This document shows, piece by piece, positions 54,303 through 64,000 of a DNA stretch of 64,000 bases. Position numbers and translations under genes: made by a program. The notes under the pieces were generated by a model. It made no database searches. It was not told the DNA's origin and saw only the letters and a list, made by a program, of their open reading frames with translations. Every line of letters begins with the position of its first letter. Positions within the stretch are counted from its first letter, which is position 1. This DNA is from Enoplolaimus lenunculus (taxonomy: Eukaryota; Nematoda; Enoplea; Enoplida; Thoracostomopsidae), in contig JASANG010004099.1 of the NCBI GenBank assembly GCA_030248215.1, positions 1-64,000 of the forward strand, given 5' to 3'.

Positions 54303-55272
54303 TCGAACGCTATAACTCAAAACATCAAAGTATTTTTAGGTTTATGTACCATAACCACTTTCCACCGAGACTACACTATTTGCGTTCAGTTCGCTCACTT
54401 AATGAGCATTGACCAATGAGATCATTGTGCTGGTCCCATGACACCTCAAAATGTTTGGCGAATTTGAACGCCGTTTTTAAATTGAACAGCTGCCGTTTTA
54501 CGCCAAAAACAATGCGACTTCATTTAAACACAAATCAGGCCAAAATGATTTTGGACCAACGCAACAACGGCCGTTTCCAAAATTTCATATCTGCCGGGCA
54601 TAAAAGCTATTGTCAAGTATTTCATTACGAGCGAACGTTTCAACCTTTTAAATCCAGCAAATTATTCTAAATCCTGTCAAAGTGTCTATTTTTTTCTTAT
54701 CTCACCATAAATGCCGAGTAGGGGATAGGTATATCCCCTGTGTGTGTGTGAGTCCTGTAACGCAAGATTCTAGAAGCCAAGATAGCATAGGAATATCACT
54801 AGCTGACACGTTATAGCTTTGAGCCCATGCCAGAAAAAAAGCACACACACAGTGTCATTGTCTGTTCATTATTTGCTAACGCCAACAAACCATATTATTA
54901 GGTTGTGTACGCCATGTAACTCTGGTGTTTGTGACACGTCCTATACGAACCATATTCTATTAGTTATTAATGTAAAACAAACATGTGAATAGAAAAAATA
55001 TGCCGTCACCGGTATATATGGCTAACATGAACCGGTTTATAAGCTGGCGATTGGCCACGAACATGAATAATCAATTAAAATACGGTGTTTGGTACTTCCT
55101 CATTCCTCGAACTAAGATCTGAACCCTATCTAACATGTGAAAAATGGTTAGAAGATCAATTTTCAATTATTATATATTCTATTTTTACTTGGAGTTGAAT
55201 CTGAGCAAATCAACACAATGTGTGTAATACTGAAATAATGCACAATGTACTGACTGCTAAAAGCGATTACTA
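54303..55272. other. No gene recognised
   Basis: An 84-codon frame at 54416-54670 has no recognisable motif or splice partner. A GTGTGTGT run at 54740 and ACACACAC at 54840 could pair. Confidence 0.3.
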
Positions 55273-55482
55273 CACTGCAAAAAAATGGTTAGTCAAATTG
55301 ACTGTTTCCGATATAAGCTTTTCCGGACTACACAAACTGAGTCAAGTTCGACTCCGCCAGAATCAAGTACGATTCTATGAGTCGCATGTTTGACTCTGGC
55401 GGAGTCGAATTTGACTCAGTTTGCGTAGTCTAGAAAAGTTTATTTCGGAAAGAGTCAATTTGTCTCATTATTTGTTTAAGTG
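55273..55482. mobile_element. Family B MITE inserted in or beside family Q
   Basis: CACTGCAAAAAAATGGTTAG to CTCATTATTTGTTTAAGTG with TA flanks. It ends where the truncated family Q copy begins. Confidence 0.8.
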
Positions 55483-55484
55483 TA

Positions 55485-55662
55485 CGTGTCTCGTAGATAT
55501 CATAAAATCTTCACAAGACGTGAGAGTTCCCTTGCGTTCGAGCGTCAAGCTCCTATAACTGAGCCTGGATGGTAACCGCATCACACTCCGGATTGCGAAG
55601 TTTGAATCGTAGGAGAAAAGTACGGCTGAGATGAAATAGAAAATATTCATTGTAACAAAGTG
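55485..55662 (+). mobile_element. Family Q element, left part missing
   Basis: ACAAGACGTGAGAG, AAGCTCCTATAACTGAGCC and GAAGTTTGAATCGTAGG keep the tRNA-like boxes; ends in AACAAAGTGTTAA. Confidence 0.62.
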
Positions 55663-56289
55663 TTAATTTGTGGCAAAATGTGAAAACCTCTCTCATGTCT
55701 ATTTATTATTTTCCGAAACTTAAACAAAGTCTACGGGTAAACCAAAGCGGACGTGAGCAAAATTTGCCGGAGTCGGAGGTGAATCCGGAAGTGACGCAAA
55801 ATTGGGTTGTTTAAACAATGTTTAATTTGTTAATTTTAGCAAATATCTATAGAGAGTGTTGTCGAACAATTTTGGCTTTAGCTGTTTACTTTTTAAAATA
55901 TCACGGCAGCATATTTTCAAAATGGTACCAAAACTTATAGCCAAACGCACCAAACCGTACAATTTTTTTAAAACTATAACATATTTCACTGCCTAAATTG
56001 CCGGAGTTTCCGGCAAGAATTCTACCGGAGCTGACAGTCGATGTTCTGCCGGCACAAGAACCAGAGACACAACTCCGGTTGTACCATGTGTGAAACTATT
56101 TGCAAGATCGTGCTGTATTTGAAACGGTATTTCAAGTAACGTAACCCATAAAGACAACTAATTTTTGTTCTTATCTATATTATTAAAACTAGAACGCCAC
56201 ACATACGTAATTTAGACAGTGTTACAGCATTCATTTACGTGTTTTTAATTTTGATACAAATAAAAGTATATGCAACTGATGACAAAAAT
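55663..56289. other. No gene recognised
   Basis: 55975-56080 is CCGG-rich dispersed repeat text related to 17290-17400. No exon identified. Confidence 0.3.
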
Positions 56290-56501
56290 GGCCCATGTAG
56301 GTATAGAATAGGGCCGAATTGTTTTCCGGAGGGGCGATAATAGAGTCAGTTTAAGCTTTCGACTAATTTTTTGCTTAGGCTTAGGCTTAGGCTTAGGCTT
56401 AGGCTTAGGCTTATGCTTAGGAATAGGCTCATCCATACGCTTAGGCTTAGGCTTAGAAATATGCTTATACTACTGTTTCGGCCCTGTTCTATACATGGGC
56501 C
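56290..56501 (-). mobile_element. Family C element with perfect 8-bp target duplication
   Basis: Exact ACAAAAAT at 56282-56289 and 56502-56509. Ends GGCCCATGTAGGTATAGAATAG and CCCTGTTCTATACATGGGCC; eight consecutive GCTTAG units inside. Confidence 0.87.
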
Positions 56502-57146
56502 ACAAAAATGAACCTGATTCAACAGGGAACGTTTGCGTAGACTGTGAGATGCATCCGGGGAAGAAAAAACCGGAACCGGAGCGTTTAGGTGAAATAAATT
56601 TTGCCGTAGCCTGATGTGAAACGGGTGAAACAAAATTAGGTAATAATATTTACGTGGAATTTGGTTATTTTACCAATATTTTGTAAAAAGCGGTCACAAA
56701 ATTCTGTTAAACATTCATTGCGAAAAATTTCGCCAATTTTTACCTTCAAAACTGCCCCGCCAGTTACAAACCAGCTGATCGAATAAACCACAACTTACAT
56801 AAAAGCATGAAAAATTTCACAACCCAAATTGTCGAAACCTGCCGCAAAAATGGTACCGGATCCGGAACCTTAGGTTGATTTTTGTGCCAGACGAACCGGT
56901 AATTAAATTGTAAGTTTAATTTACAATTCATGACTATTTGAACATCGAAACCATTGTAACAACATAGCATATGCCCGGATACTAAATGTACTCTAATGCA
57001 TATTTATTAAGCAATATCGTTCACAGGTCATTCCAGCTTTTGTAGAATTTGCATAAATCTTGACCAAGTACAATAATCAAGGCGAGGTATACATAAATTA
57101 ATTTTAGAGTAGTTTCATTATAAATATTAAAGTTGGCCAATAAGTG
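56502..57146. other. No gene recognised
   Basis: 56830-56880 has CCGGATCCGG-type dispersed repeat text. Otherwise nothing. Confidence 0.3.
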
Positions 57147-57353
57147 GACCAATGTTACTTTAAGGGGCGTAACAGTAGATTAAGCGTATTCCTAAGCCTA
57201 AGCCTAAGCCTAACCCTTGCAAAAACGTATTCCTAATCCTAAGCGTAAGCTTAAGCCTAAGCAGCCTAAGCAAAAACATCAATATAGAATCTAATCCTAC
57301 ACTTTTATAGACCCACCCCAGAAACCTGGACGCCCCTTAAAGTAACATGGGCC
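57147..57353 (+). mobile_element. Family C element, third end type
   Basis: GACCAATGTTACTTTAAGGG and CCCCTTAAAGTAACATGGGCC, with four CCTAAG blocks. Clearest copy of the third subtype. Confidence 0.75.
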
Positions 57354-57454
57354 ATAAAGTTTAAGGCTCCATTTGTAACCTACCAAAGGCAGAACGGAAA
57401 GAATATAACGCCATTGTCCCATGTCAGCAACAGTGGCCTCCTACCTACGGGGGA

Positions 57455-57795
57455 ACACGACTGGACATCCGTTTTCGTTTTTGTTGCCGATAAAAACCGG
57501 TGTCGGGTTATATATAAAGCATGTATTTATCTCACTATTTTTATTACAGATATGTTGCAATTGTTCGAAATGAAATAAAAATTACGAAATTCATCCAAAA
57601 TTTAAAAATTTCGGCGCATCCGCCTTTTTCTCTTAAATTTTAGAGAGCCGATGAATATTATTTACGTCTCAATTGTGTTGGAAAAAATAAAGCGTCTTTG
57701 AAATTTTTATACTTCAAGATCTGTTTTTTTGCTTCTGTTTCCGTTTCCGTTACTTCAATCACTATCCGGTTCCGTTATTTTACTGTCCGTTTACT
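57455..57795 (-). repeat. Family I dispersed repeat, inverted
   Basis: AAAAACCGGTGTCGGGTTA at the left through GCATCCGCCTTTTTC, CAATTGTGTTGG and TTCTGTTTCCGTTTCCGTTA: the reverse order of 18545-18920. Confidence 0.6.
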
Positions 57796-57874
57796 TGCTG
57801 GTACTATGTCTTGTTTTAAGCGGTTTGAAACGACAAACAAATGACAAAATCCGTTAACTACAAAACGAATGTTA

Positions 57875-58544
57875 TGCGGGATTCATGTTATAACCGGAGC
57901 AGGCGGGACACGGTTTGTCCCATGTAGATTCGACGTCAACATTAAAATTCGAGCACTCATATCGGATAAACAGACAAACCTCGAATGTCGTATGACATTT
58001 ACTTACAAACCACCGCTCACAGAAGATCAATGTGTACAAGAGTCGGTATGTCACGTGATACTGAGTGACATTTATGCGAATATCATGATATTCCAAAATT
58101 ACAATGAATATCATTATGATATTCAGCGGGACAGTGTAATCTTAGGGTGCTAATAAATTAATGGAAAGTCGGACGGCAGAGGCACAGCTGTGCTTAAAAT
58201 ACCAAATACACGTCTGCAAATTCATTTCCGACACAAAACCGATTAGAAAGTGTCATAATTCAAAAATTCAAATTTCAAATTCTAGTATCATATGATATTC
58301 AACAGGACAACTTGGGTTACATCAAGTATGCAGACATTTGAAAATATATCATGTGATATTCGCTGACAATACGTCGAATATCATATGATATTGAAGGACA
58401 AAAGGTTGCCTACACATGATAATAGCAGACAAATTTGAATTTTTGAATACGATATGGGGTCTATAAGCGGACATAATGTTAGCCAATAGTCTAATAGGGA
58501 CAAAACGTGTCCCAAGCTGCCCCGGTTATAACGTGAACCCCGCA
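57875..58544 (+). mobile_element. Family F element, young copy
   Basis: Same 670 bases as 36313-36982 with three substitutions noticed; TTA at 57872-57874 and 58545-58547. The flanks differ completely from those of the other copy, so it is a transposition rather than a segmental duplication. Confidence 0.85.
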
Positions 58545-58649
58545 TTAATGTCATAGGCATAGTCGAAACATATAAAAAATAGCGGAAACTGATAGTGATC
58601 AAAATAACAGAAATAGAGATTTTAAGTACAAACGTTAAAAAAGTTTTAA

Positions 58650-58947
58650 AGCCCTATTCACACGTGCAAGGTTTTATGCTGCAAAAACTTACACGTGCAA
58701 TTTGCACGCGAAAGTTTGGTCACAAAACAACATTGAAGTTCTTGCAGCTGCAAATAATTCACCGGAATTCATGCAGTTTAGTTTATTTCGCACCTGTGAA
58801 CGCAGTTGTAAGTCGTTTGAATTTTTTGCACCTGCAGTTTGATTGATAAATCGGAATGCTTCTTTAAAAATACCATCAGCTGCAAACATTTCGCGCAAGT
58901 TGGAGCTGCGAGTTCTTGCTGCAAAAACTTGCACGTGTGAATGGGGC
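58650..58947. mobile_element. Family E MITE with TTAA flanks
   Basis: TTAA at 58646-58649 and 58948-58951; GCCCTATTCACACGTGCAAG and CTTGCACGTGTGAATGGGGC. Best-preserved family E ends. Confidence 0.8.
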
Positions 58948-59046
58948 TTAATATGTTATATTTCCCTAGAAATACAATTGAACGTTGAAAATATTGCTAG
59001 ATCATTCTGTTATATTTATCTTAAACATTATCGTTGAAAATTTTGT

Positions 59047-59094
59047 TCATTAACGCTTTCTCACATGAATATAATATCTATTTCATCTCAAATC
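59047..59094 (-). repeat. Family Q end fragment
   Basis: ACGCTTTCTCACATGAATAT and ATTTCATCTCA match the B-box side end of family Q; truncated by family H 59096-59320. Confidence 0.45.
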
Positions 59095-59095
59095 T

Positions 59096-59320
59096 GAGCT
59101 CATATTCTCAAATGTGTGTAGCACCTATTACCAGTTGGTGATAGGCGTTGTAACTTTCGAAGCAGGGAATAGCGAGGTTTGAAATTCAGCACATTTATTG
59201 TTTTCGATTGTCTCTGCTACTGTGCAAATTTTGATATCTGTAATTGCACCAGTTCGTTAGTTTGAAAACCTATTTTACTAACTGGTGATAGGTGCTATAT
59301 GCATCTGAGAATATGGGCCC
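59096..59320. mobile_element. Family H inverted-repeat element
   Basis: CTCATATTCTCAAATGTGTG-TAGCACC and GGTGCTATATGCATCTGAGA-ATATGGG; inner ATTACCAGTTGGTGATAGG. Confidence 0.65.
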
Positions 59321-59570
59321 AGATTTTAAGCAAGCATTCGAGCCATAGCTGCAGTAAGTCATGTTATAAAACTTCTTGCAACGATTTCTTAAAAGGAACT
59401 ATTGTGTGATAGTCAGATCGTATGATTACGTAGAAACTAAAGCATTACCTTAGTGGTAGACAATTACATTTCTCACTCCTCGTTGGTTGATTGGAGTCAT
59501 TTGGAGTCATATTGTCTTCGGCACTGCAACACCAATAGGCTAAAGTGACTCAGAGATACGGATATTTAGG

Positions 59571-59806
59571 CTTACTTTTATGCTTAGGGGTAGGTTCTAT
59601 ACATATGCATACGCTGGGGGTGTGGGAATTAAGAACGCAGCCATCCCCCCGGTCGAAACAAATTACGCTTAGAGACGTATCAAATTTTCCATTTTGTGTT
59701 ATTCCTAGGAATTTATAAGAATCTGTACGGTCTGATAAAATGGCGTACCAGGTATTTTTCGCCGTAGGACCCAAACCAGGATGCCCTTAAAAGGAACATG
59801 GGCTGA
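59571..59806 (-). mobile_element. Family C element, third end type, decayed
   Basis: Right end GATGCCCTTAAAAGGAACAT-GGGC is recognisable; the left side keeps only GGCTTACTTTTATGCTTAGG. Interior largely replaced. Confidence 0.4.
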
Positions 59807-60601
59807 ACGAACATTGCAACTGAACGCAACGCTACAAAAAATATAGAATAGTATAATAGGATCGTTGTTATAATGTCAAAAACGAAACGGCGTGAGATGT
59901 TCAACTTTGTCACGTAAACACTTTGGGTACCTTAAGCTACGGAAGAAAGAACTGCAAGCTACGTTCTGATATTTGAATGCAATCTAGTAATTAGATTTGA
60001 ATTCATTATCCGTTTCCGTCTCCGGTCGGATATTAGATTTTCCGGCTCCAGCTCCGTCAGTGTTTGGTATCCGGTCGCATCCTGGTCCATGGCTATTTGG
60101 CCGGATAACAGCCACCATTTGTTACTTTAATAGGTATATGCATGTTCGTTTAAGCAACAACGTAACGTGATGTTAACTGTAAAATGTATATGTTGGTTAG
60201 GTATACATAATAGCAAACCTAATCAAATACTTCCATAGTTCAACCCGACCATAAGAACCTAAATACACAGCGTGGTGTGAGTTTGGAGAAAATATGGTCT
60301 GTACGCAACAATTTGAACATGACAGTGTGTTTTGCTAACCTGATTAAGAACACGAAATTATAAGGTTTGTTTAGTTCGAAAAGCTGATTAAAGAGGGCTG
60401 TAATTTGCTGGATTTTTATTTTGCAAGTTTCTATGGCACATATACGCCAAACTAATCTAAACAAAGTTTACGTTTGATACAAAGAAATTCTCGCTATTTG
60501 ATGTTGTATTTCTGAACTACAAAGCTATGAAATTAAGTTTGAATAGCGTCAGTCGACGACTGATGCAGCCATGGATACAGGTGATGGTTCCAACTTTAAG
60601 G
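59807..60601. other. No gene recognised
   Basis: 60005-60080 (CCGTTTCCGTCTCCGGTCGG) is a family I scrap. Otherwise nothing identified. Confidence 0.3.
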
Positions 60602-60792
60602 GGCCTATCTATAGAACACGGCCGGAACATTTTCTTTCTGGGTTGTAATAGAGTCAGTTTAAGCTTTAGACTAACTTTTTTGCTTAGGCTTAGGCATAGG
60701 CTTATGCTTAGGAACATGCTTATTCATACGCTCAGGCTTAGGCTCAGGAATATGCTTATACTACTGTTCCGATCCTGTTCTATACATGGGCC
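60602..60792 (-). mobile_element. Family C element with perfect 8-bp target duplication
   Basis: Exact CTTTAAGG at 60594-60601 and 60793-60800. Ends GGCCTATCTATAGAACACGG and CCTGTTCTATACATGGGCC; CTTAGG units degenerate (GCATAGG, GCTCAGG). Confidence 0.85.
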
Positions 60793-60910
60793 CTTTAAGG
60801 GTTCAAACCAAATCCAATCCGCGGAAACTTTACTGTTTTGAACCACATTGCCCGACGCCACGCCACACAACACGGTTCATTGAGGTGCGCAGAATTTTGT
60901 AAGCCTTTCT

Positions 60911-61072
60911 GGCCGATGTATAGAACAGGCGCCGTAACAGGTAGCATAAACATATTCCTAAGCCTAATCCTATGCGTAAGAATGTGCATAGGACCTAAGC
61001 CTAAGCCTAAGCCAAGCAAAAAAATAGTCTAAAGCTTAAGTTTACTCTATTGCAGTCCCGCAGAACATTGGC
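60911..61072 (+). mobile_element. Family C element, right end deleted in part
   Basis: GGCCGATGTATAGAACAGGC at the left, AGTCCCGCAGAACATTGGCC at the right with most of the right end missing. Confidence 0.6.
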
Positions 61073-61357
61073 CGAAAATTCTAAAAAAAATCGAGTTCTA
61101 CAGATGGTCCATAGACTGGTGTAAAATTTTTGCTTCTCAATGATTAATGCTATCAAAACGTCAGAGACACACTAGCCAGATCTCAGACAATTTGGCGGCG
61201 TATTCTATATACGTATCTTGTAGTACCAAACTGACCGGTATCTAGCGCCATTGCCGATCAAAGCAGTGGACCGGTATTCCGAACTTGGTTTGCATTTTGA
61301 ACGGTTCTATAATACTGCTTAACTCAGAAATATAAGCATAAACATTGAAAATAATAT

Positions 61358-61471
61358 TTAATAAACACGTTTGTTTCTTAAGTACGACGTAGGCCACTGC
61401 GTATCTATGTTCATTCCGCTACGTTCTTCCATATATGCGTTTGGCTTTCCCACGTTTATGGAAGCGTCAAC
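61358..61471 (-). CDS. Gene 2, terminal exon
   Basis: The acceptor TTTTTAG opens a phase-0 exon of 37 codons plus TAA: VDASINVGKPNAYMEERSGM then NIDTQWPTSYLRNKRVY. It is a short hydrophilic C-terminal tail directly after the SH3 domain. Gene assignment rests on phase and the good acceptor; no motif identifies the tail. Confidence 0.65.
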   Translation of the reverse strand, partial: VDASINVGKPNAYMEERSGMNIDTQWPTSYLRNKRVY

Positions 61472-63669
61472 CTAAAAATAATAAATTTAAAATTAAAAAT
61501 ATTTACAACATATTGCGTTTAGTATGCCTGAACAGTTAATCTGTAATATATCAAAATTTAATCAGCTGCATATTTACTTAACTCATGTACGCGTTTAAAA
61601 ACGACAAAATGGTTAAATAAATTACACATTGCATACTTAAGTACTTAAGTCGTACTGAAGTAGGGTTTCAGAAAGCCAGTCATTATCATGAATAAATTAG
61701 AGCATATTTATGCTTGCGTTACGGAATCATATGAGTATTTTTTGACAAATTTTGAATGCAACCAGACAGCAACTGAATTTCTGTTTTTGCTTCAGTTGAA
61801 ACTGGTTGGGGTTCCACATGATACAAAATGTACCACCGGGCGTTGCGTTTTTGGCCGACTCCCTGTATTTAGAAGGGGTCGCTATTACGTGCAACACCCT
61901 CTAATTTAAACTATAAAGTGGAACATTTTTGATGCCGTATACGTACAGTGCCATGGTTCGCATAAGTTATACACCCCATCAAATAAGATAGGTGTAGGCC
62001 AAAAACTCAACGTGCGCTTCGCACATTCTTTCCTTCACAGAATGCACCCAGTGGTACGCCGTTGTAACCCGAGTCATTATGGAGCACAACATACCTATAT
62101 TAACATAATCACTTACTGGACGAATGTCTCTTACAATGGCAGCTGGTACCATACCGTGGAACCCATCTTCATTTTGGCACCGCCAGCGACTGGCCGATAA
62201 AGGCGACAATATCTATAAACCCGTAAACATTAAAAAATTACAATACATTAAAGTAAAAGTTACTTGAACAATTTTATTTACACTGTAAATTTCAATGATT
62301 TGATTAATCAATTCAGTTAGCGAGTTGGTTATTTCTAAATTAATATCAGTAAAAACAATATAACTCACTTTGAGTTGAGTTGATTCTTACTCTGAGTTGA
62401 GTTAACTTTGGGTGAGTTGATTAATTAACTCAGACTGAGCGGATTCAACTCATTCTGAGTTAAAATCAACTCACTGAAATGTACAGTGTAGCAACAAAAT
62501 TAACCAACACTGTTTTAGTAACAAAAACAGCCGAAAATCACCATTTCTTAACATAACCGCTTATTCTGTTTGCTTGTGTTTAAAATGTTTGTCTCAAGCC
62601 ACTATAAAATTTGTTCTAAAATTAAGTATGGGTCGCTGTGAAACAAGAGTATATATCATTTGACAAAAATTGTTGATAAAAATGTACCATCGCGTGTTGC
62701 GTTAAGTATAATCCGACCCGATGTTTTCTGGGGAAGGTGTGGATGTGGATTTCAACAGACAAATTAATCGTTAACTGTAAAAAATGGAAAGTTAAATTGA
62801 CTCTATCCGAAATAAGCTCTACGGGACTACAAAAACTGAATCAAATTCGACTCCGCCAGAGTCAAATTCGAGTCACTGAGTCGCACATTTGACTCTGGCA
62901 GAGTCACAATTTGACTCAGTGTGTGTAGTTCCGTAGAGCCTATTTGGGACAGAGTCAATTTAACTCACCATTTTTGGCAGTTCATAAACTGAACGAATCA
63001 TGGTCCCGCTAATTTTTTCGACTAATTTCATATATAAATTTCGAGTAATTTGCGGGTCGCGCCTAATAAATCCCGTACGTGGTCCCTGGCTGGCGGCCAA
63101 GGGGTTTCTCCTACAAATACGTTATCATGATATTTATATTCTAAAAAATTTTCAGGCTATAAAGTATTTATCATAATGGATACGATTGGCGACCCTAATT
63201 ATTCACTGAAAACGTTGGAAGAACGCGAGCAACAACTCGGCGCTCAAGCGGACGAATACTGCCGTCAACAAAAATTTTTGGAAATTCAAATCAGAAACCT
63301 CGAATCACAACAGGTTTTGCTCAATAAAGCAAAAAAGGCAAACAATGAAGTTGTCGAAGTTGATTTGGATAAGGAGATTCCTGAAGTATTTCAAGATAGT
63401 AAGTATAATCTGTATCTGTAAATAGATGTACTAAAATAACGTGTAAAATTTATACGAATGAAACAATATATCCTCTCAAATTGGGTCTCAGAGAGTGATT
63501 AGCCATGGTTGATTTATAAGCAATTATGCAAATATACCTGTAAATAATCACCTTCCATCACTGTGAGTTCGTCTTGGCTTCTAGCGACGTAATCTTGTTG
63601 TGCTCGGCCGATAAAAATACTTGATCCAGCTAATTTTGTAAACAAATTGTTAGGTTTGTCGCATCGATC
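61358..63669 (-). CDS. Gene 2: SH3-domain protein, three C-terminal exons
   Basis: Three minus-strand exons, 63669-63538, 62212-62117 and 61471-61358, join in phase 0 with AG/GT borders and give 127 consecutive codons then... a stop TAA at 61358-61360 (about 113 residues before it). The middle forms a full SH3 domain of about 57 residues: AQQDY in place of ALYDY, the acidic RT-loop DELTVMEGDYLQIL, RWRCQNEDGFHG and MVPAAIV. SH3 domains bind proline-rich peptides in adaptor proteins. The spacing and the Ile in place of the last Tyr recall the EPS8 SH3, but this is by-eye similarity only. The first of the paired Trp residues is Arg here. Upstream exons lie beyond the window. Confidence 0.78.
62117..62212 (-). 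CDS. Gene 2, exon with second half of SH3 domain
   Basis: The exon is 96 bases, acceptor TTTATAG and donor GTAAGT, phase 0 at both ends. It reads ILSPLSASRWRCQNEDGFHG then MVPAAIVRDIRP and completes the SH3 fold: one Trp, the G-x-x-G turn and the VP of the 3-10 helix. A nearer CAG acceptor would leave the domain short and out of phase. Plus-strand frames here are shadows. Confidence 0.78.
62281..62488 (-). mobile_element. Family A MITE in gene 2 intron
   Basis: CACTGTAAATTTCAATGAT to CTCACTGAAATGTACAGTG with TA flanks; shorter than other copies because about 45 central bases are missing. Confidence 0.82.
62774..62983. mobile_element. Family B MITE in gene 2 intron
   Basis: AACTGTAAAAAATGGAAAG to CTCACCATTTTTGGCAGTT around CTCCGCCAGAGTC / GACTCTGGCAGAG. 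The outermost bases have changed from CACTG. Confidence 0.75.
63149..63155 (+). promoter_or_regulatory. 3' splice acceptor before the coiled-coil exon
   Basis: AAATTTTCAG ends at 63155, 20 bases before the ATG at 63176. It could join a 5' untranslated exon or receive a trans-spliced leader. Confidence 0.45.
63176..63398 (+). CDS. Gene 3: first coding exon of a coiled-coil-like protein
   Basis: ATG at 63176 opens a frame that reaches a strong GTAAGT donor at 63399, leaving one base; the frame itself reads four codons beyond and stops at 63419-63421. The 74 residues read MDTIGDPNYSLKTLEEREQQ, LGAQADEYCRQQKFLEIQIR and NLESQQVLLNKAKKANNEV, followed by an acidic DLDKEIPE stretch. Charged, Gln/Glu/Leu-rich heptad-like spacing suggests a coiled coil. 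The exon lies in an intron of gene 2 on the opposite strand. Later exons are outside the window. I do not recognise the protein. Confidence 0.6.
63538..63669 (-). CDS. Gene 2, exon with first half of SH3 domain
   Basis: The exon is entered after TTTAATAG and left at CAG-GTATAT; 44 codons in phase 0 at both ends. It reads DRCDKPNNLFTKLAGSSIFI, then GRAQQDYVARSQDELTVMEG and DYLQ. An earlier GT (GTGATT at 63551) would end the exon after MEG with one base over and break the phase, so the later donor was chosen. Confidence 0.78.
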
Positions 63670-63709
63670 CTATTAAATTATAAAACTTTGAATCCATATT
63701 ATTTATCGT

Positions 63710-63775
63710 TATTTCTATACCGGAAACAGAAACGGTGCACCGAGTTTTACCGGAAACGGATATCCGGTTACACCA
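63710..63775 (+). repeat. Family I end fragment
   Basis: TACCGGAAACAGAAACGGTG-CACCGAGTTTTACCGGAAAC and GGATATCCGGTTACAC match the closing part of family I (53440-53530). Confidence 0.55.
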
Positions 63776-63849
63776 TGGGTACCTGTCCTTCGGGATACAC
63801 GAAACTGCGTGAGTTGAAGACTAAGACGCTTAGGCTCACGGCTTATGCT

Positions 63850-64000
63850 CACAGCAAAAAATTGTGAGCCAAATTGACTCTCTCCGAAATAGGTTTTTTC
63901 TGACTACACAAAGTGATTCAAATTCGACTACGCCAGCGTTAAACGTGCAACTTTTAGTGAGTCAAATTTGACTCTGTCGGAGTCGAATTTGACTCCGTTT
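63850..64000. mobile_element. Family B MITE, cut by the window end
   Basis: CACAGCAAAAAATTGTGAG then ACTCTCTCCGAAATAGG and the central palindrome (CTCTGTCGGAGTC); the right end is outside the window. Confidence 0.75.

Noticed and set aside
57869-58153. 94-codon frame as a family F transposase
   Set aside because: Too short, no catalytic motif, and present only because two copies are nearly identical.
5196-61072. TTAGGC arrays as true telomere or subtelomere
   Set aside because: All sizeable arrays lie inside bounded elements with inverted ends and target duplications, in both orientations.
62012-62200. Plus-strand frame ending YNGSWYHTVEPIFILAPPATGR
   Set aside because: It is the antisense shadow of the SH3 exon 62117-62212.

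Overview
This is a eukaryotic, AT-rich, intron-containing window from an animal, with two partial host genes, one short possible gene start and a very dense population of small non-autonomous DNA transposons. I see no bacterial gene organisation, rRNA, CRISPR array, LINE or retrovirus-like element. The organism cannot be named from the sequence. Compact genes, swarms of MITEs and a possible spliced-leader acceptor would fit an ascidian tunicate, but that is inference. The TTAGGC hexamers are the nematode telomere unit, yet here they sit inside transposons and are not evidence for a nematode.

Layout. (1) 1-15.6 kb: a minus-strand gene, the 3' nine coding exons of a single-pass membrane protein (15554 down to 1152). 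It has one transmembrane helix followed by a roughly 1,480-residue low-complexity cytoplasmic tail that ends in a long polyglutamine/histidine segment. Exon phases agree at all eight junctions; one apparent single-base frameshift lies inside the 4497-4860 exon. Its introns are packed with MITEs. (2) 15.6-61.3 kb: essentially intergenic or very long introns, a mosaic of transposon fossils with only weak coding candidates. Within it, 37.2-46.0 kb carries the same locus three times (forward, inverted, forward) with homopolymer-rich junctions, most likely an assembly fold-back artefact. (3) 61.3-63.7 kb: a minus-strand gene with three exons that encode a complete SH3 domain and the C-terminus of its protein. 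Inside one of its introns, on the plus strand, lies a coiled-coil-like exon that may begin another gene.

Transposon families (labels are mine). A and B: mariner-like MITEs with TA target duplications. C: about 26 elements with GGCCCATGTA-type inverted ends, 8-bp target duplications and internal TTAGGC arrays. D and L: hAT-like, CAGG or CAGTGG ends. E and Q: TTAA-flanked, Q carrying a tRNA-like promoter. F and G: TGCGGG ends with 3-bp duplications, two F copies nearly identical. H, I, J, K, M, N and P: other short inverted-repeat or dispersed repeats. The most unusual feature is family C: a mobile element family that spreads telomere-like hexamers through the genome.
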